Shown: positions 37,147 to 48,543 of the stretch, one piece after another
Layout: each line of letters begins with the position of its first letter
Position numbering within the stretch: position 1 is the stretch's first letter
Assembly: GCA_902524285.1 (NCBI GenBank)
Contig: CABZCR010000007.1
Coordinates: 1 to 55,767 of the forward strand
Origin: an uncultured Pelagibacteraceae bacterium
Lineage (GTDB): Bacteria > Pseudomonadota > Alphaproteobacteria > Pelagibacterales > AG-422-B15
Direction: 5' to 3'
DNA: 55,767 nt
The notes under the pieces: generated by a model
What the model was told of the DNA's origin: nothing
Database searches by the model: none
What the model saw: the letters and a program-made list of their open reading frames with translations, nothing else
Translations under genes and position numbers: made by a program

Positions 37147-37698
37147 ATGAAATTAATAAGAACTTTAATCTTTGTATTTTCATTTTTTATAGCGTTAATC
37201 GCAGAAGGAGTTGTCATGGCAAATGATCCAGAAAATTCAATCCAAATAGAGCTGAAAGATGGTAATGTAATAATAGAATTACTACCTGATATTGCTCCAA
37301 ATCACGTAAATAGAATTAAAGAACTTGCTAGAGAAGGCTTTTATGATGGAGTACCCTTTCACCGTGTTATAGAGGGCTTTATGGCTCAAACTGGTGATGG
37401 CGAAAATAGAAATGGAACAGGCGGATCAACCAAACCTGATTTGAAAAATGAATTTGGTGATACACCTCATCTTCGTGGAACAGTATCAATGGCAAGAACA
37501 GCCGACCCGGATTCAGCTAATAGTCAATTTTTTATATGTTTTGCCGAGGCTCCACATCTAGATGGCCAGTATACTGTTTTTGGTCAAGTCGTAGAAGGGA
37601 TGGAGTTTGTTGACAAGATTAAACGAGGAGAACCAGGCTCTGGAAGTGTAGATGACCCAGATGAAATGATAACTGTAAGGGTCATTTCAGATCTATAA
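37147..37698 (+). CDS. Exported peptidyl-prolyl cis-trans isomerase (cyclophilin)
   Basis: This cyclophilin-type foldase is 183 aa, with an N-terminal signal peptide (about residues 1-25, ending VVMAND), so it acts in the periplasm. The catalytic block FHRVIEGFMAQTGDG contains the key Arg, and NSQFFICF and GQYTVFGQV complete the ligand pocket. It is 5 nt from both coaD and queA, in a likely operon. Confidence 0.93.
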   Translation: MKLIRTLIFVFSFFIALIAEGVVMANDPENSIQIELKDGNVIIELLPDIAPNHVNRIKELAREGFYDGVPFHRVIEGFMAQTGDGENRNGTGGSTKPDLKNEFGDTPHLRGTVSMARTADPDSANSQFFICFAEAPHLDGQYTVFGQVVEGMEFVDKIKRGEPGSGSVDDPDEMITVRVISDL

Positions 37699-37703
37699 TT
37701 TTC

Positions 37704-39826
<2,123 letters not shown>

Positions 39827-40612
39827 TTACTTACCTTTGAATTCAGCTTTTTTCTTTTGAATGAACGACATTACTCCAATTTTGCTATCCTCAGTTTTGC
39901 CAGCAATTGTTTGTGCTGAGCTTTCCGCAGCGAGCTGACCTTCAAAGTTATTCGAAAAACTATCCCAATATAATTGTTTAATTAATTTTAAAGCTACAGT
40001 AGGTCCTGAAGCTAATGTTCTTGCTGTACTCATTACTTCTTCCATTAGTTTGTCATCTTCAACAACATGATTTACAAGACCCCATTCAAGAGCTTTATCA
40101 GCTAAAACTTTTTCACCAATTAATGAAAATTCCATTGCTTTTGCCATACCTATTTTTCGAGGAATTACGTACGTAGAGCTAGCATCTGGTACAAGCCCTA
40201 TAAATTTAAACGCTTGATAAAAGTATGCAGATTTAGAGGCATAAACTAAATCTCCAAATACACCCAATGAACAACCTGCGCCAGCAGCCACTCCATTAAC
40301 AGCCGTAATTAATGGAACATTTAGATTTTTTAAATCTATTAAAAAAGGATGGTAAACTTTTTCTAAGGTTTCTCCCGGATCTATATTATCACCTAAGCTT
40401 GCTCCTTCAACAAGGTTTGCGCCCGCACAAAAACCTCTTCCAGCTCCTGTTAGAACGGCACATCGAACTTTTAATTCTCCGCTATTTATAGATTTTACTT
40501 GCTTATGAAGCTCTGAAATCATGTCCATAGAAAGTGCGTTTAGCCTTTCAGGGTCATTCAGCGTTAAAATAGCTATATCATCAACGATTTCAGTTTTTAA
40601 AACATTGTTCAT
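39827..40612 (-). CDS. Enoyl-CoA hydratase/isomerase family protein (PaaG-like)
   Basis: This crotonase-fold enzyme, 261 aa, has oxyanion-hole segments GRGFCAGANL and NGVAAGAGCSLG. The acid-base position reads GLVPDASSTY, with an Asp as in PaaG-type isomerases, rather than the Glu of ordinary hydratases. That suggests double-bond isomerisation in degradation of unsaturated or aromatic-derived acyl-CoAs, but hydratase activity cannot be excluded. It abuts the convergent tgt with no gap and is divergent from the aldehyde dehydrogenase gene. Confidence 0.85.
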   Translation of the reverse strand: MNNVLKTEIVDDIAILTLNDPERLNALSMDMISELHKQVKSINSGELKVRCAVLTGAGRGFCAGANLVEGASLGDNIDPGETLEKVYHPFLIDLKNLNVPLITAVNGVAAGAGCSLGVFGDLVYASKSAYFYQAFKFIGLVPDASSTYVIPRKIGMAKAMEFSLIGEKVLADKALEWGLVNHVVEDDKLMEEVMSTARTLASGPTVALKLIKQLYWDSFSNNFEGQLAAESSAQTIAGKTEDSKIGVMSFIQKKKAEFKGK

Positions 40613-40706
40613 TTATTAACTATTACATGCATATGAGAAAACAAAAAAGTATATTTTTTTGTTATTTTGGATTAGTTTATAAAACTTGTTTAATAAAGGA
40701 TAAAAT

Positions 40707-42164
40707 ATGGGATTAGGAAACGTATCTATAGGGAGCACTTATCCAGAGGTAAGTAGAGAAGAAATGCTCTCAAAATTAAATAAATTAAAACAACCATTTT
40801 TAAAAAACTTCAACCCAGATTTAAATGTACGTATTGATCGTATAAAAAGAATACAAACTTTAGTTGAGGAAAATATAGACGCTTTTCATGACGCGTTAAG
40901 ATCTGATTTTGGCACACGACATGAGCAGTTAAGCCTAATGGCTGACACAATGCCTGTAATTAATAATGCAAAAGACGCCTTAAAAAATATTAAAAGATGG
41001 GTTAAGCCTGATAAGCGAAAACCTAACTTCCCATTAGGATTACTTGGCGCAAAAGCTTATGTTCAATTCCAGCCTTATGGAGTAGTTGGTGTTATTTCTC
41101 CTTGGAACTTCCCACTAACTCTAAGTATTGCGCCTTTAATAGAAATATTTGCGGCTGGAAATAATGCAATGATGAAGCTCTCAGAGTTCGTTCCAGCAAC
41201 CTCTGAATTAACTGAAGAACTTATTAATAAATTTTTTAGTGATGAAGAAGTTGTTATAGTAAATGGAGGTCCTCAAACCTCGCAAGATTTTGCAGGATTA
41301 CCATTTGATCATCTGCTTTTCACTGGATCAACAAATGTAGCTAAAAAAGTTGCATCTGAGGCAGCATCAAATTTAGTACCGCTTACTCTTGAATTAGGTG
41401 GCAAGTCACCAGTAATAGTTGGTCCAAATGCCAAAATGAAAAAAAGTGTTGATAAGATAATGATGGGAAAGCTCTTAAATGGAGGACAAATTTGCATATC
41501 ACCTGATTATGTAATGGTTCCTGAGGGGCAAACAGATGAATTTGTTGATCATGCAAAATCCCATGTTAGTGAAAATTATCCAACGATAAAAAATAATCCA
41601 GATTATACATCCATAATTCATTTGAATCACTACGAGAGACTTCGTGAATTAGTAAAAGATGCTGAGTCAAAGGGAGCTACTATTGTAGAAATAAACCCTG
41701 CAAACGAAGACCTTTCGCAACAAGAGCATCATAAAATATTACCTACTTTAGTTTTAAATCCAACGGATGATATGAAAATTATGCAAGAAGAAATATTTGG
41801 ACCTTTATTGCCAGTAAAAACATACAAAAGCTTTGATGAAACAATAGAGTTCATAAATAAGAACCCTAAAGCGCTTGCAATATATTATTTTGGCGATGAC
41901 AAAAAAGAAATTGATACTGTTTTAAACAATACTTCATCTGGTCAAGCGGTTATAAACGATGTCTTATTCCAATTTTCTATGCATGATCTACCTTTTGGAG
42001 GGGTTGGTCCTAGTGGAATGGGCTCTTATCATGGTTACGATGGCTTTAAGAACTTTAGTCATAAGAGATCAGTTTTGAAGGGTCAAAATATTTTAGATGC
42101 GGGTAAGATGATTACAGCTCCATTTACTGAATCTACGGAAAAAAATATAAAAAGGTTATCTTAG
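40707..42164 (+). CDS. Coniferyl-aldehyde dehydrogenase-type NAD(P)-dependent aldehyde dehydrogenase
   Basis: This 485-aa enzyme oxidises an aldehyde to a carboxylate. NAD-binding and active-site blocks are VISPWNFPL, FTGSTNVAKKV, the general-base Glu in LELGGKSPVIVG, and the nucleophile Cys in GGQICISPDYV. The ISPDYV context and PFGGVGPSGMGSYHG are typical of the coniferyl/class 3-like ALDH group (CalB). The true substrate may be lignin-type, fatty or other aldehydes. It overlaps the convergent parE by 4 nt. Confidence 0.88.
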   Translation: MGLGNVSIGSTYPEVSREEMLSKLNKLKQPFLKNFNPDLNVRIDRIKRIQTLVEENIDAFHDALRSDFGTRHEQLSLMADTMPVINNAKDALKNIKRWVKPDKRKPNFPLGLLGAKAYVQFQPYGVVGVISPWNFPLTLSIAPLIEIFAAGNNAMMKLSEFVPATSELTEELINKFFSDEEVVIVNGGPQTSQDFAGLPFDHLLFTGSTNVAKKVASEAASNLVPLTLELGGKSPVIVGPNAKMKKSVDKIMMGKLLNGGQICISPDYVMVPEGQTDEFVDHAKSHVSENYPTIKNNPDYTSIIHLNHYERLRELVKDAESKGATIVEINPANEDLSQQEHHKILPTLVLNPTDDMKIMQEEIFGPLLPVKTYKSFDETIEFINKNPKALAIYYFGDDKKEIDTVLNNTSSGQAVINDVLFQFSMHDLPFGGVGPSGMGSYHGYDGFKNFSHKRSVLKGQNILDAGKMITAPFTESTEKNIKRLS

Positions 42165-44167
42165 AGAATACTCTCAGCTGCTATTTTTTTTGAGTTTTCG
42201 ACAATAAACTTAAATCTCAACTCAGGTTTTTTGCCCATTAAAGAATCTACAGATTTATGAGTTTTCTTTTTGTCTTTTGATGCAATTTGAACTTTTAATA
42301 AGGTTCTATTTTCCTGCGACATAGTTGTCTCTTTCAATTGAGCAGGCATCATCTCACCTAATCCTTTGAATCTATTAATGGTAACGTCTGAATTTTTAAA
42401 TTCTTTTTTTATTATTTCATCTTTATGCTTATCATTTACAGCATAATACGTTTTAGCTCCTTTAGATATTTTGTATAAAGGAGGCACGGATAAGTACAGA
42501 TGCCCTTCATCAATTAGTTTTGGAAATTCTTTATAGAAGAATGCCATCAATAAGGTAGATATATGAGCACCGTCAACATCAGCATCTGTCATAATTATAA
42601 TTTTTTCGTATCTAATATCTTTGCTATTAAATTTATCTCCTCGCTTACATCCAATAGCTTGCATTAAATCAGTAATTTCTTGGTTTGCATTTATTTTATC
42701 TCTTCCAGCACTGATCACATTTAAAATCTTACCCCTTAAAGGTAAAATGGCCTGTGTTTGACGATCTCTTGCCTGTTTTGCCGATCCACCAGCCGAGTCT
42801 CCTTCAACAAGAAAAATTTCAGTTCCTTTATTTCCATCAATTGAACAATCAGCAAGTTTACCTGGTAAGGTTGTTTTTTTTCTTTTTATATTTTTTTCTA
42901 TGATTTGATTTGACTTGGATTGCAGTCTTAACTGTGATCGATTAAATGCGTATTGAAATAATTCTTCTGCAGACCTAGTTTTTTTTGTAAGCCATTGTTC
43001 AAATAGTTGTCGTGCTTTCATTTCAATTTTACGACCAGGCTCTATACTTGATAACTTTTCTTTTGTCTGACCTTGAAACTCAGGGTTTTCTATAAAAGCA
43101 GATAAGATTGATCCAGATGAACCAAAGAGATCTTCTTGATTAATTTGAGATGATTTTTTTTCGTATTTAATTTTTGAAAAATCTTTAAATGCCTTATAAA
43201 TTCCTGACTTGAAACCGCTTTCATGAGTACCGCCCAATGGGGTTTTAATAGTGTTACAATAAGATTCATTTATAGGTTCCATCACATCAAACCAATTTAT
43301 AATTCCCTCAATTTTACCACTATCAACATCTATCTCGGTGTTTAAATAAAATGGATCTTCAAAAATAGGGTCATTGGGCGTACAAAGATTATTTAGATAA
43401 TCTTTAATTCCATCGGAGTAATGTAGTTTATCTGATAATGGAATATTTTTTTTGGCGGTTGCCTTACTGCATGACCAATGAATTTCAACATCTGGTATAA
43501 GATAGGCTTTAGCTTTTGCCATATTATATATAATTGAAGCATCAAATTCTATTTCTTTGCCAAAAATTTCTGGGTCCGGTGAAAATACTATTTTTGTACC
43601 CTTTTTAAGAGGACCTTTTGCGGATGCTTTTAATTTATTTTTAGGAGAACCTTGACTATAAGTTTGTACAAAATATTTTTTATCTCTTGCAATTTCAAGA
43701 GTAAGTTTTTTAGATAGCGCGTTAACAACAGAAATTCCAACGCCATGCAAACCGCCAGAAGTTTTGTAATTATTTTTTGAAAACTTGCCCCCAGAATGTA
43801 GTGTTGTCATAATGACTTCAACTGCAGGTATTTTAAATTTTGGATGCTTATCAACAGGAATACCTCGCCCATTATCAGAGATTTCAATCGTGTCCTGGGA
43901 AACTAGCTTAATTTCTACCTTATTTGCAAAACCAGCAACAACTTCATCCATAGAATTATCTAGTACCTCGCTTACCAGGTGATGCATTGCCATTATATCT
44001 GTTCCCCCAATGTACATTCCGGGTCGCTTTCTAACCGGTTCTAAACCTTCAAGGACTTCAATATCTTTTGCGGTGTAAGATGTGTTTGAATTTTTTATTG
44101 TCTTTTTGGATGAACTCTTCTTTTTAATTGATTTATTTTTCTTTGATTTCTTTCTCATAACAAACAA
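42161..44167 (-). CDS. parE: DNA topoisomerase IV subunit B
   Basis: This ATPase subunit of the decatenating topoisomerase is 668 aa. A Lys-rich N-terminal leader of about 30 residues precedes LEGLEPVRKRPGMYIGG of the GHKL ATPase domain. The TOPRIM metal site is EGDSAGGSAKQ and DADVDGAHI, and QAILPLRGKILNV is shared with GyrB. The pattern ILPLRGKILNV with no large insert and the 668-aa length fit ParE rather than GyrB. parC is not in the window. The start could also be the Met at 44158. Confidence 0.93.
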   Translation of the reverse strand: MFVMRKKSKKNKSIKKKSSSKKTIKNSNTSYTAKDIEVLEGLEPVRKRPGMYIGGTDIMAMHHLVSEVLDNSMDEVVAGFANKVEIKLVSQDTIEISDNGRGIPVDKHPKFKIPAVEVIMTTLHSGGKFSKNNYKTSGGLHGVGISVVNALSKKLTLEIARDKKYFVQTYSQGSPKNKLKASAKGPLKKGTKIVFSPDPEIFGKEIEFDASIIYNMAKAKAYLIPDVEIHWSCSKATAKKNIPLSDKLHYSDGIKDYLNNLCTPNDPIFEDPFYLNTEIDVDSGKIEGIINWFDVMEPINESYCNTIKTPLGGTHESGFKSGIYKAFKDFSKIKYEKKSSQINQEDLFGSSGSILSAFIENPEFQGQTKEKLSSIEPGRKIEMKARQLFEQWLTKKTRSAEELFQYAFNRSQLRLQSKSNQIIEKNIKRKKTTLPGKLADCSIDGNKGTEIFLVEGDSAGGSAKQARDRQTQAILPLRGKILNVISAGRDKINANQEITDLMQAIGCKRGDKFNSKDIRYEKIIIMTDADVDGAHISTLLMAFFYKEFPKLIDEGHLYLSVPPLYKISKGAKTYYAVNDKHKDEIIKKEFKNSDVTINRFKGLGEMMPAQLKETTMSQENRTLLKVQIASKDKKKTHKSVDSLMGKKPELRFKFIVENSKKIAAESIL

Positions 44168-44242
44168 TACAACTAATAATAGATTCTTTACATTGTGTAA
44201 TATTAATTTACTCTAACAGCATGAATTTATTAGGATTTTAGT

Positions 44243-45880
44243 ATGCCGGTTATTGAATCAAAAATAATGATTAATTCAGAGTCCTTCAAAAAAAATCAGG
44301 AGGACCATCAAAAGCTTATTGATGAAATTAGAACTTTAGAACAAAAAATAGCAGATAATTCCGCTAGGTCTAAGGCTAAGTTTGATAAAAGAGGACAGTT
44401 GCTGCCCCGTGAAAGATTAAAAAGACTTTTAGATCCAGGTAGTTTTTGGCTTCCATTATCCACCCTTGCTGGTTACAAGATTGGCGATGATGATGGCGAT
44501 AAAAATATTGGATGGGGAAACTCTATTAGCGGTATTGGTTATGTTGCAGGCGTTCGTTGCATGATTGGTGTTTCAGATGCGGGTATTAAAGGGGGAAGTG
44601 CATCTGCGATGGGCACTGAAAAGGCGTTAAGAGGCGCTCAAATAATTTTTGAAAATAAATTACCTTTTATTCAGTTAATAGAGAGTGCTGGTGCAAATCT
44701 ACTGAGACAGACCGATATGTTTATTAAGGGCGGTAGAAGTTTTGCCAATCTTTCTAAAATGTCAGCAATGGGAATTCCGACAATTGGCGTAGTTCACGGT
44801 TCATCAACTGCAGGTGGCGCTTACCAGACAGGCTTATCAGACTACATAATTGTAGTTAAAGAAAGATCAAAAATATTTTTAGCTGGTCCTCCTTTATTAA
44901 GAGCTTCGCTTGGTGAGATTGCTACTGACGAAGAAATTGGTGGAGCAGATTTACATTTTGCAGTTTCCGGACTTGCTGAATATATGGCAAACGATGATGC
45001 ACATGCAATCGAGATTGCAAGAGATGTAATGAAGAATATTGGATGGAATAATGATTTCATTTCTACTCAAAAGTCTGAGTATGATGAGCCCGTTTATTCA
45101 CCTGATGAGTTAACAGGGGTTGTTCCAGTTGATTATAAAACCCCATATGATTGCAGGGAAGTGATTGCAAGAATTGTTGATGGTTCTGATTTTTTAGAGT
45201 TTAAAGAAGGCTGGGGCAAAACCCTCATAACAGGACATGCAACTATTCAAGGTTATAAAGTTGGAATTTTAGGGAACAATGGACCGATATTTTCTGAAAG
45301 TGCTAATAAAGCTACTCAATTCATACAAATTTGTTCTCAATCAAATACGCCGCTAATTTTTCTTCAAAATATAACCGGCTTTATGGTGGGTACTAAAGAG
45401 GAAGCAAAAGGAATGATAAGACACGGATCAAAGATGATACAGGCGGTTACTAATTGCACCGTTCCTAAAATAACACTTAGGATTGGAGCCTCTTTTGGTG
45501 CGGGAGAATATGGAATGGCGGGAAGATCTTATGATCCTAGATTTTTATTCTCATGGCCTAATGCAAAAATGAGTGTGATGGGTGGGGAACAGGCCGCTAG
45601 AACAATGGCTCAAGTTGCTCTTGAGGGCGCTGAACGAAAAGGTCAAGATCCCAAAAAAATATATGGAGAGAACCTTGAAATGCTTGAAGGTATGAAGCAA
45701 AAAATAATCGATCAGTACCGTGAGGAAGGTGAAGCAATATTTTGCTCAGCGAGATTATGGGATGACGGAATTATTGATCCAAAGAATACAAGAAAGATTT
45801 TAGGTGAATGCTTAAATATTATCAGCGATGGCGATAAGAGAGAGTTAAAACCAAATACTTTTGGCGTTGCAAGAATGTAA
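44243..45880 (+). CDS. Acyl-CoA carboxylase carboxyltransferase (beta) subunit
   Basis: This 545-aa biotin-dependent carboxyltransferase has two crotonase-like halves. The family start LLPRERLKRLLDPGSFW and oxyanion-type segments ESAGANLLRQTD, STAGGAYQTGLSDY and GASFGAGEYGMAGRSYDPRF are clear. It resembles the methylcrotonyl-CoA/geranyl-CoA carboxylase type (MccB/AtuC) more than propionyl-CoA carboxylase. No biotin-carboxylase alpha subunit is in the window. It ends abutting a convergent acyl-CoA dehydrogenase gene, which may act in the same pathway. Confidence 0.85.
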   Translation: MPVIESKIMINSESFKKNQEDHQKLIDEIRTLEQKIADNSARSKAKFDKRGQLLPRERLKRLLDPGSFWLPLSTLAGYKIGDDDGDKNIGWGNSISGIGYVAGVRCMIGVSDAGIKGGSASAMGTEKALRGAQIIFENKLPFIQLIESAGANLLRQTDMFIKGGRSFANLSKMSAMGIPTIGVVHGSSTAGGAYQTGLSDYIIVVKERSKIFLAGPPLLRASLGEIATDEEIGGADLHFAVSGLAEYMANDDAHAIEIARDVMKNIGWNNDFISTQKSEYDEPVYSPDELTGVVPVDYKTPYDCREVIARIVDGSDFLEFKEGWGKTLITGHATIQGYKVGILGNNGPIFSESANKATQFIQICSQSNTPLIFLQNITGFMVGTKEEAKGMIRHGSKMIQAVTNCTVPKITLRIGASFGAGEYGMAGRSYDPRFLFSWPNAKMSVMGGEQAARTMAQVALEGAERKGQDPKKIYGENLEMLEGMKQKIIDQYREEGEAIFCSARLWDDGIIDPKNTRKILGECLNIISDGDKRELKPNTFGVARM

Positions 45881-47056
45881 TTAATTTTTTCCTGGAAGAA
45901 TATCAAGATATTTTGAAATAATGCCCAGCATTACTTCATCTGATCCACCGCCAATTGAACCTAAACGTCCATCTCTATACGCTCTTGAAATAGGTGACTC
46001 ATCCATATAGCCCATTCCACCCCAATATTGCAAGCATTCGTCGTTAACTTTTCTAGAAAGTCGTGTGGCTTTTAGCTTTGACATTGAAGCCAATTTTGTA
46101 CAATCACCACCATTTACATGTATCTCAATTCCTTTCCATGTAAGTGCTTTTAAGGCTTCAACCTCCGTCATCAGCTCGGAAAGTTTGTAATGAACAATCT
46201 GATTGTCAAGAATAGGCTTACCAAATGTCTTTCTTTGTCTTGTATAATTAATGGTCTCATTAATAGCTAATTCACAGCCAGTATAGCCAGCAATAGCTGC
46301 ATAAAGTCTTTCTTCTTGAAACTGCATCATTTGATAAATAAAGCCTTTACCTTCTTCTCCGACTAAATTTTTCTGCGGCACTCTTACATCGTCAAAAAAT
46401 ATTTCAGCAGTATCAGACGAATGCATACCCATTTTTTTTAGTTTACGATTAATTGTGACACCCTTTGCCCTCTTGCCATCTTCCTTAAGGGGCACACATA
46501 TAAGAGATTTATTTAAATGTTTATTCTTATTGTCAGTTTCAGTATTTGCAAGCATACACATCCAGTCTGCTTGAGTGCCATTTGTAATCCACATTTTTGA
46601 TCCATTTATTACGTAATCATCACCATCCTTAACAGCATGAGTTTTAATAGCAGCCACGTCAGAACCAGCACTTGGTTCAGAGACACCAAGGCAAGAAACA
46701 AGATCTCCGGTAATAGACGGTTTTAAAAATTCATTACATATCTCTTCACTGCCGAAGCGCGCCAATGCTGGAGTTGACATATCTGTCTGTACACCAATAG
46801 CCATTGGAACACCGCCGCATTTAATATGTGCCAATGCCTCATTAAGAACTGCTCCGTATGAATAGTCTAATCCAGACCCACCGTATTTTTCAGGTTTAGT
46901 TACTCCAAGAAATCCTTGATCACCTAATTTTTTGAAAAGTTCATGGGCTGGGAAAATTTCATTTTCTTCCCACTCGTCTACATAGGGGTTGATTTCATCT
47001 TCAACGAATTTAAGAGCTGATCTCTTTAACTCTTCATGTTCTGTTGTTAGTTCCAT
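45881..47056 (-). CDS. Acyl-CoA dehydrogenase (catalytic base of the IVD/LCAD type)
   Basis: This FAD enzyme, 391 aa, introduces the alpha-beta double bond into an acyl-CoA. FAD and substrate blocks are CLGVSEPSAGSDVA, MWITNG and RKTFGKPI. The usual catalytic Glu near the C-terminus (in short/medium-chain enzymes, within YEGT) is replaced: the block reads IGGGSDEVM, with Gly370 there. Glu249 in FQEERL aligns with the relocated base of isovaleryl-CoA and long-chain dehydrogenases. A branched or terpenoid acyl-CoA substrate (AtuD-like) is possible. It is downstream of glnA on the same strand but 56 nt away. Confidence 0.88.
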   Translation of the reverse strand: MELTTEHEELKRSALKFVEDEINPYVDEWEENEIFPAHELFKKLGDQGFLGVTKPEKYGGSGLDYSYGAVLNEALAHIKCGGVPMAIGVQTDMSTPALARFGSEEICNEFLKPSITGDLVSCLGVSEPSAGSDVAAIKTHAVKDGDDYVINGSKMWITNGTQADWMCMLANTETDNKNKHLNKSLICVPLKEDGKRAKGVTINRKLKKMGMHSSDTAEIFFDDVRVPQKNLVGEEGKGFIYQMMQFQEERLYAAIAGYTGCELAINETINYTRQRKTFGKPILDNQIVHYKLSELMTEVEALKALTWKGIEIHVNGGDCTKLASMSKLKATRLSRKVNDECLQYWGGMGYMDESPISRAYRDGRLGSIGGGSDEVMLGIISKYLDILPGKN

Positions 47057-47112
47057 TTTAATATATATAGCATTTTATTTACAAAGGTCACCCTTTAGAA
47101 TTCAACTAATTG

Positions 47113-48522
47113 TCACACACTAAAGTAGTTTTTGTATTCAATAGGGTGAGGAGAGTGTTCTAGATCATATACATCTTCCATTTTCAGGTCTATATATGCA
47201 TCAATTTGGTCATCAGTAAAAACTCCACCTTCAGTTAAAAAAGCTCTATCTTCGTCAACTGCCTCAAGTGCCTCTCTAAGAGAACCGCAAACAGTTGGTA
47301 ATTTTTTAACCTCTGCCTCTGGTAATTCATAAAGATCTTCATCGGCTGCATTTCCTGGGTCAATTTTATTTTTTATACCGTCCATCCCTGCCATTAGCAT
47401 TGCTGAAAATGCCAAATAAGGATTTGCCGAAGGATCAGGAAACCTTACTTCAACTCTTTTTCCTTTCGGATTATCTGAAACAGGTATCCGACAAGAGGCA
47501 GATCTGTTTCTTGCAGAGTATACAAGTATTACAGGGGCCTCAAACCCTGGTATCAGTCTCTTATAACTGTTTGTGCTAGCATTCGTAAACGCATTAAGTG
47601 CCCTTCCATGTTTTATTATCCCACCAATGTAGTGCAATGCCATCTCGGATAAGCCTGCATATTTATCTCCTGCAAATAGAGGTTCACCATTTTTCCATAT
47701 GGATTGGTGTGTATGCATTCCAGTTCCATTATCACCTTTAACTGGTTTAGGCATGAATGTAGCAGTTTTACCAAATGCATTAGCGACCATGTGTACACCA
47801 TACTTATAAAGCTGCATAGCATCGCCCTGTTTGAGTAAAGTATCAAACTTTAGTCCCAATTCATGTTGACTTGGAGCAACTTCATGATGATGTTTTTCCA
47901 TCTTCAGTCCTAAATTTTTTAATTCTTCAAGAAATTCTGTTCTTATATCTTGTGCGCTATCAACAGGCGGTACAGGAAAATATCCTCCTTTAACACCTGG
48001 TCTGTGTGCTAAGTTGCCACTTTCGTAAGAGCGTCCAGAATTATATGGACCTTCAGTACTATCAATTTCAAACATTGATTTGTTCATATCAACTTGAAAT
48101 TTTACATCATCAAATATAAAAAACTCTGCTTCTGGACCCATATATATAGTATCGCCAATTCCACTTGCTTTGACATACTCTTCTGCTTTTCTTGCAGTTC
48201 CTCTTGGATCTCTCTCATATGGTTCCTTTGACACTGCATCGAGAACATCGCAAAATACAATTAATGTTGGTTGGGCTGTAAAAGGATCCATTACCGTTGT
48301 GGTTAAGTCCGGTTTGAGAACCATGTCTGACTCATTTATAGCTTTCCAGCCAGATATAGAGGATCCATCAAAGAAGACTCCGCTGTTTAGGAGATCATCG
48401 TCTACTGCTGTACCGTCCATCGTTAAATGTTGAAGTTTGCCTTTTGGATCAGTAAATCTCATATCGAGATACTTGACTTCACCATTTTTAAATTTTTTTA
48501 GTACTTCGTTTGCAGTACCCAT
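47113..48522 (-). CDS. glnA: Glutamine synthetase type I
   Basis: This enzyme assimilates ammonia into glutamine. The 469-aa length and motifs match GSI: DGSSISGWKAINESDM, PEAEFFIFD, and NASTNSYKRLIPG. Tyr398, in DLYELP, aligns with the adenylylation tyrosine (397 in E. coli), so activity should be controlled by GlnE. It is the last gene of a three-gene operon (glnB, glnII, glnA), 21 nt after glnII. Confidence 0.96.
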   Translation of the reverse strand: MGTANEVLKKFKNGEVKYLDMRFTDPKGKLQHLTMDGTAVDDDLLNSGVFFDGSSISGWKAINESDMVLKPDLTTTVMDPFTAQPTLIVFCDVLDAVSKEPYERDPRGTARKAEEYVKASGIGDTIYMGPEAEFFIFDDVKFQVDMNKSMFEIDSTEGPYNSGRSYESGNLAHRPGVKGGYFPVPPVDSAQDIRTEFLEELKNLGLKMEKHHHEVAPSQHELGLKFDTLLKQGDAMQLYKYGVHMVANAFGKTATFMPKPVKGDNGTGMHTHQSIWKNGEPLFAGDKYAGLSEMALHYIGGIIKHGRALNAFTNASTNSYKRLIPGFEAPVILVYSARNRSASCRIPVSDNPKGKRVEVRFPDPSANPYLAFSAMLMAGMDGIKNKIDPGNAADEDLYELPEAEVKKLPTVCGSLREALEAVDEDRAFLTEGGVFTDDQIDAYIDLKMEDVYDLEHSPHPIEYKNYFSV

Positions 48523-48543
48523 ATGATCCCCTAATTATGGAAT

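Noticed and set aside
47083-47096. Terminator between glnA and the acyl-CoA dehydrogenase gene
   Set aside because: Only a 5-bp stem and no T-run on the minus strand.
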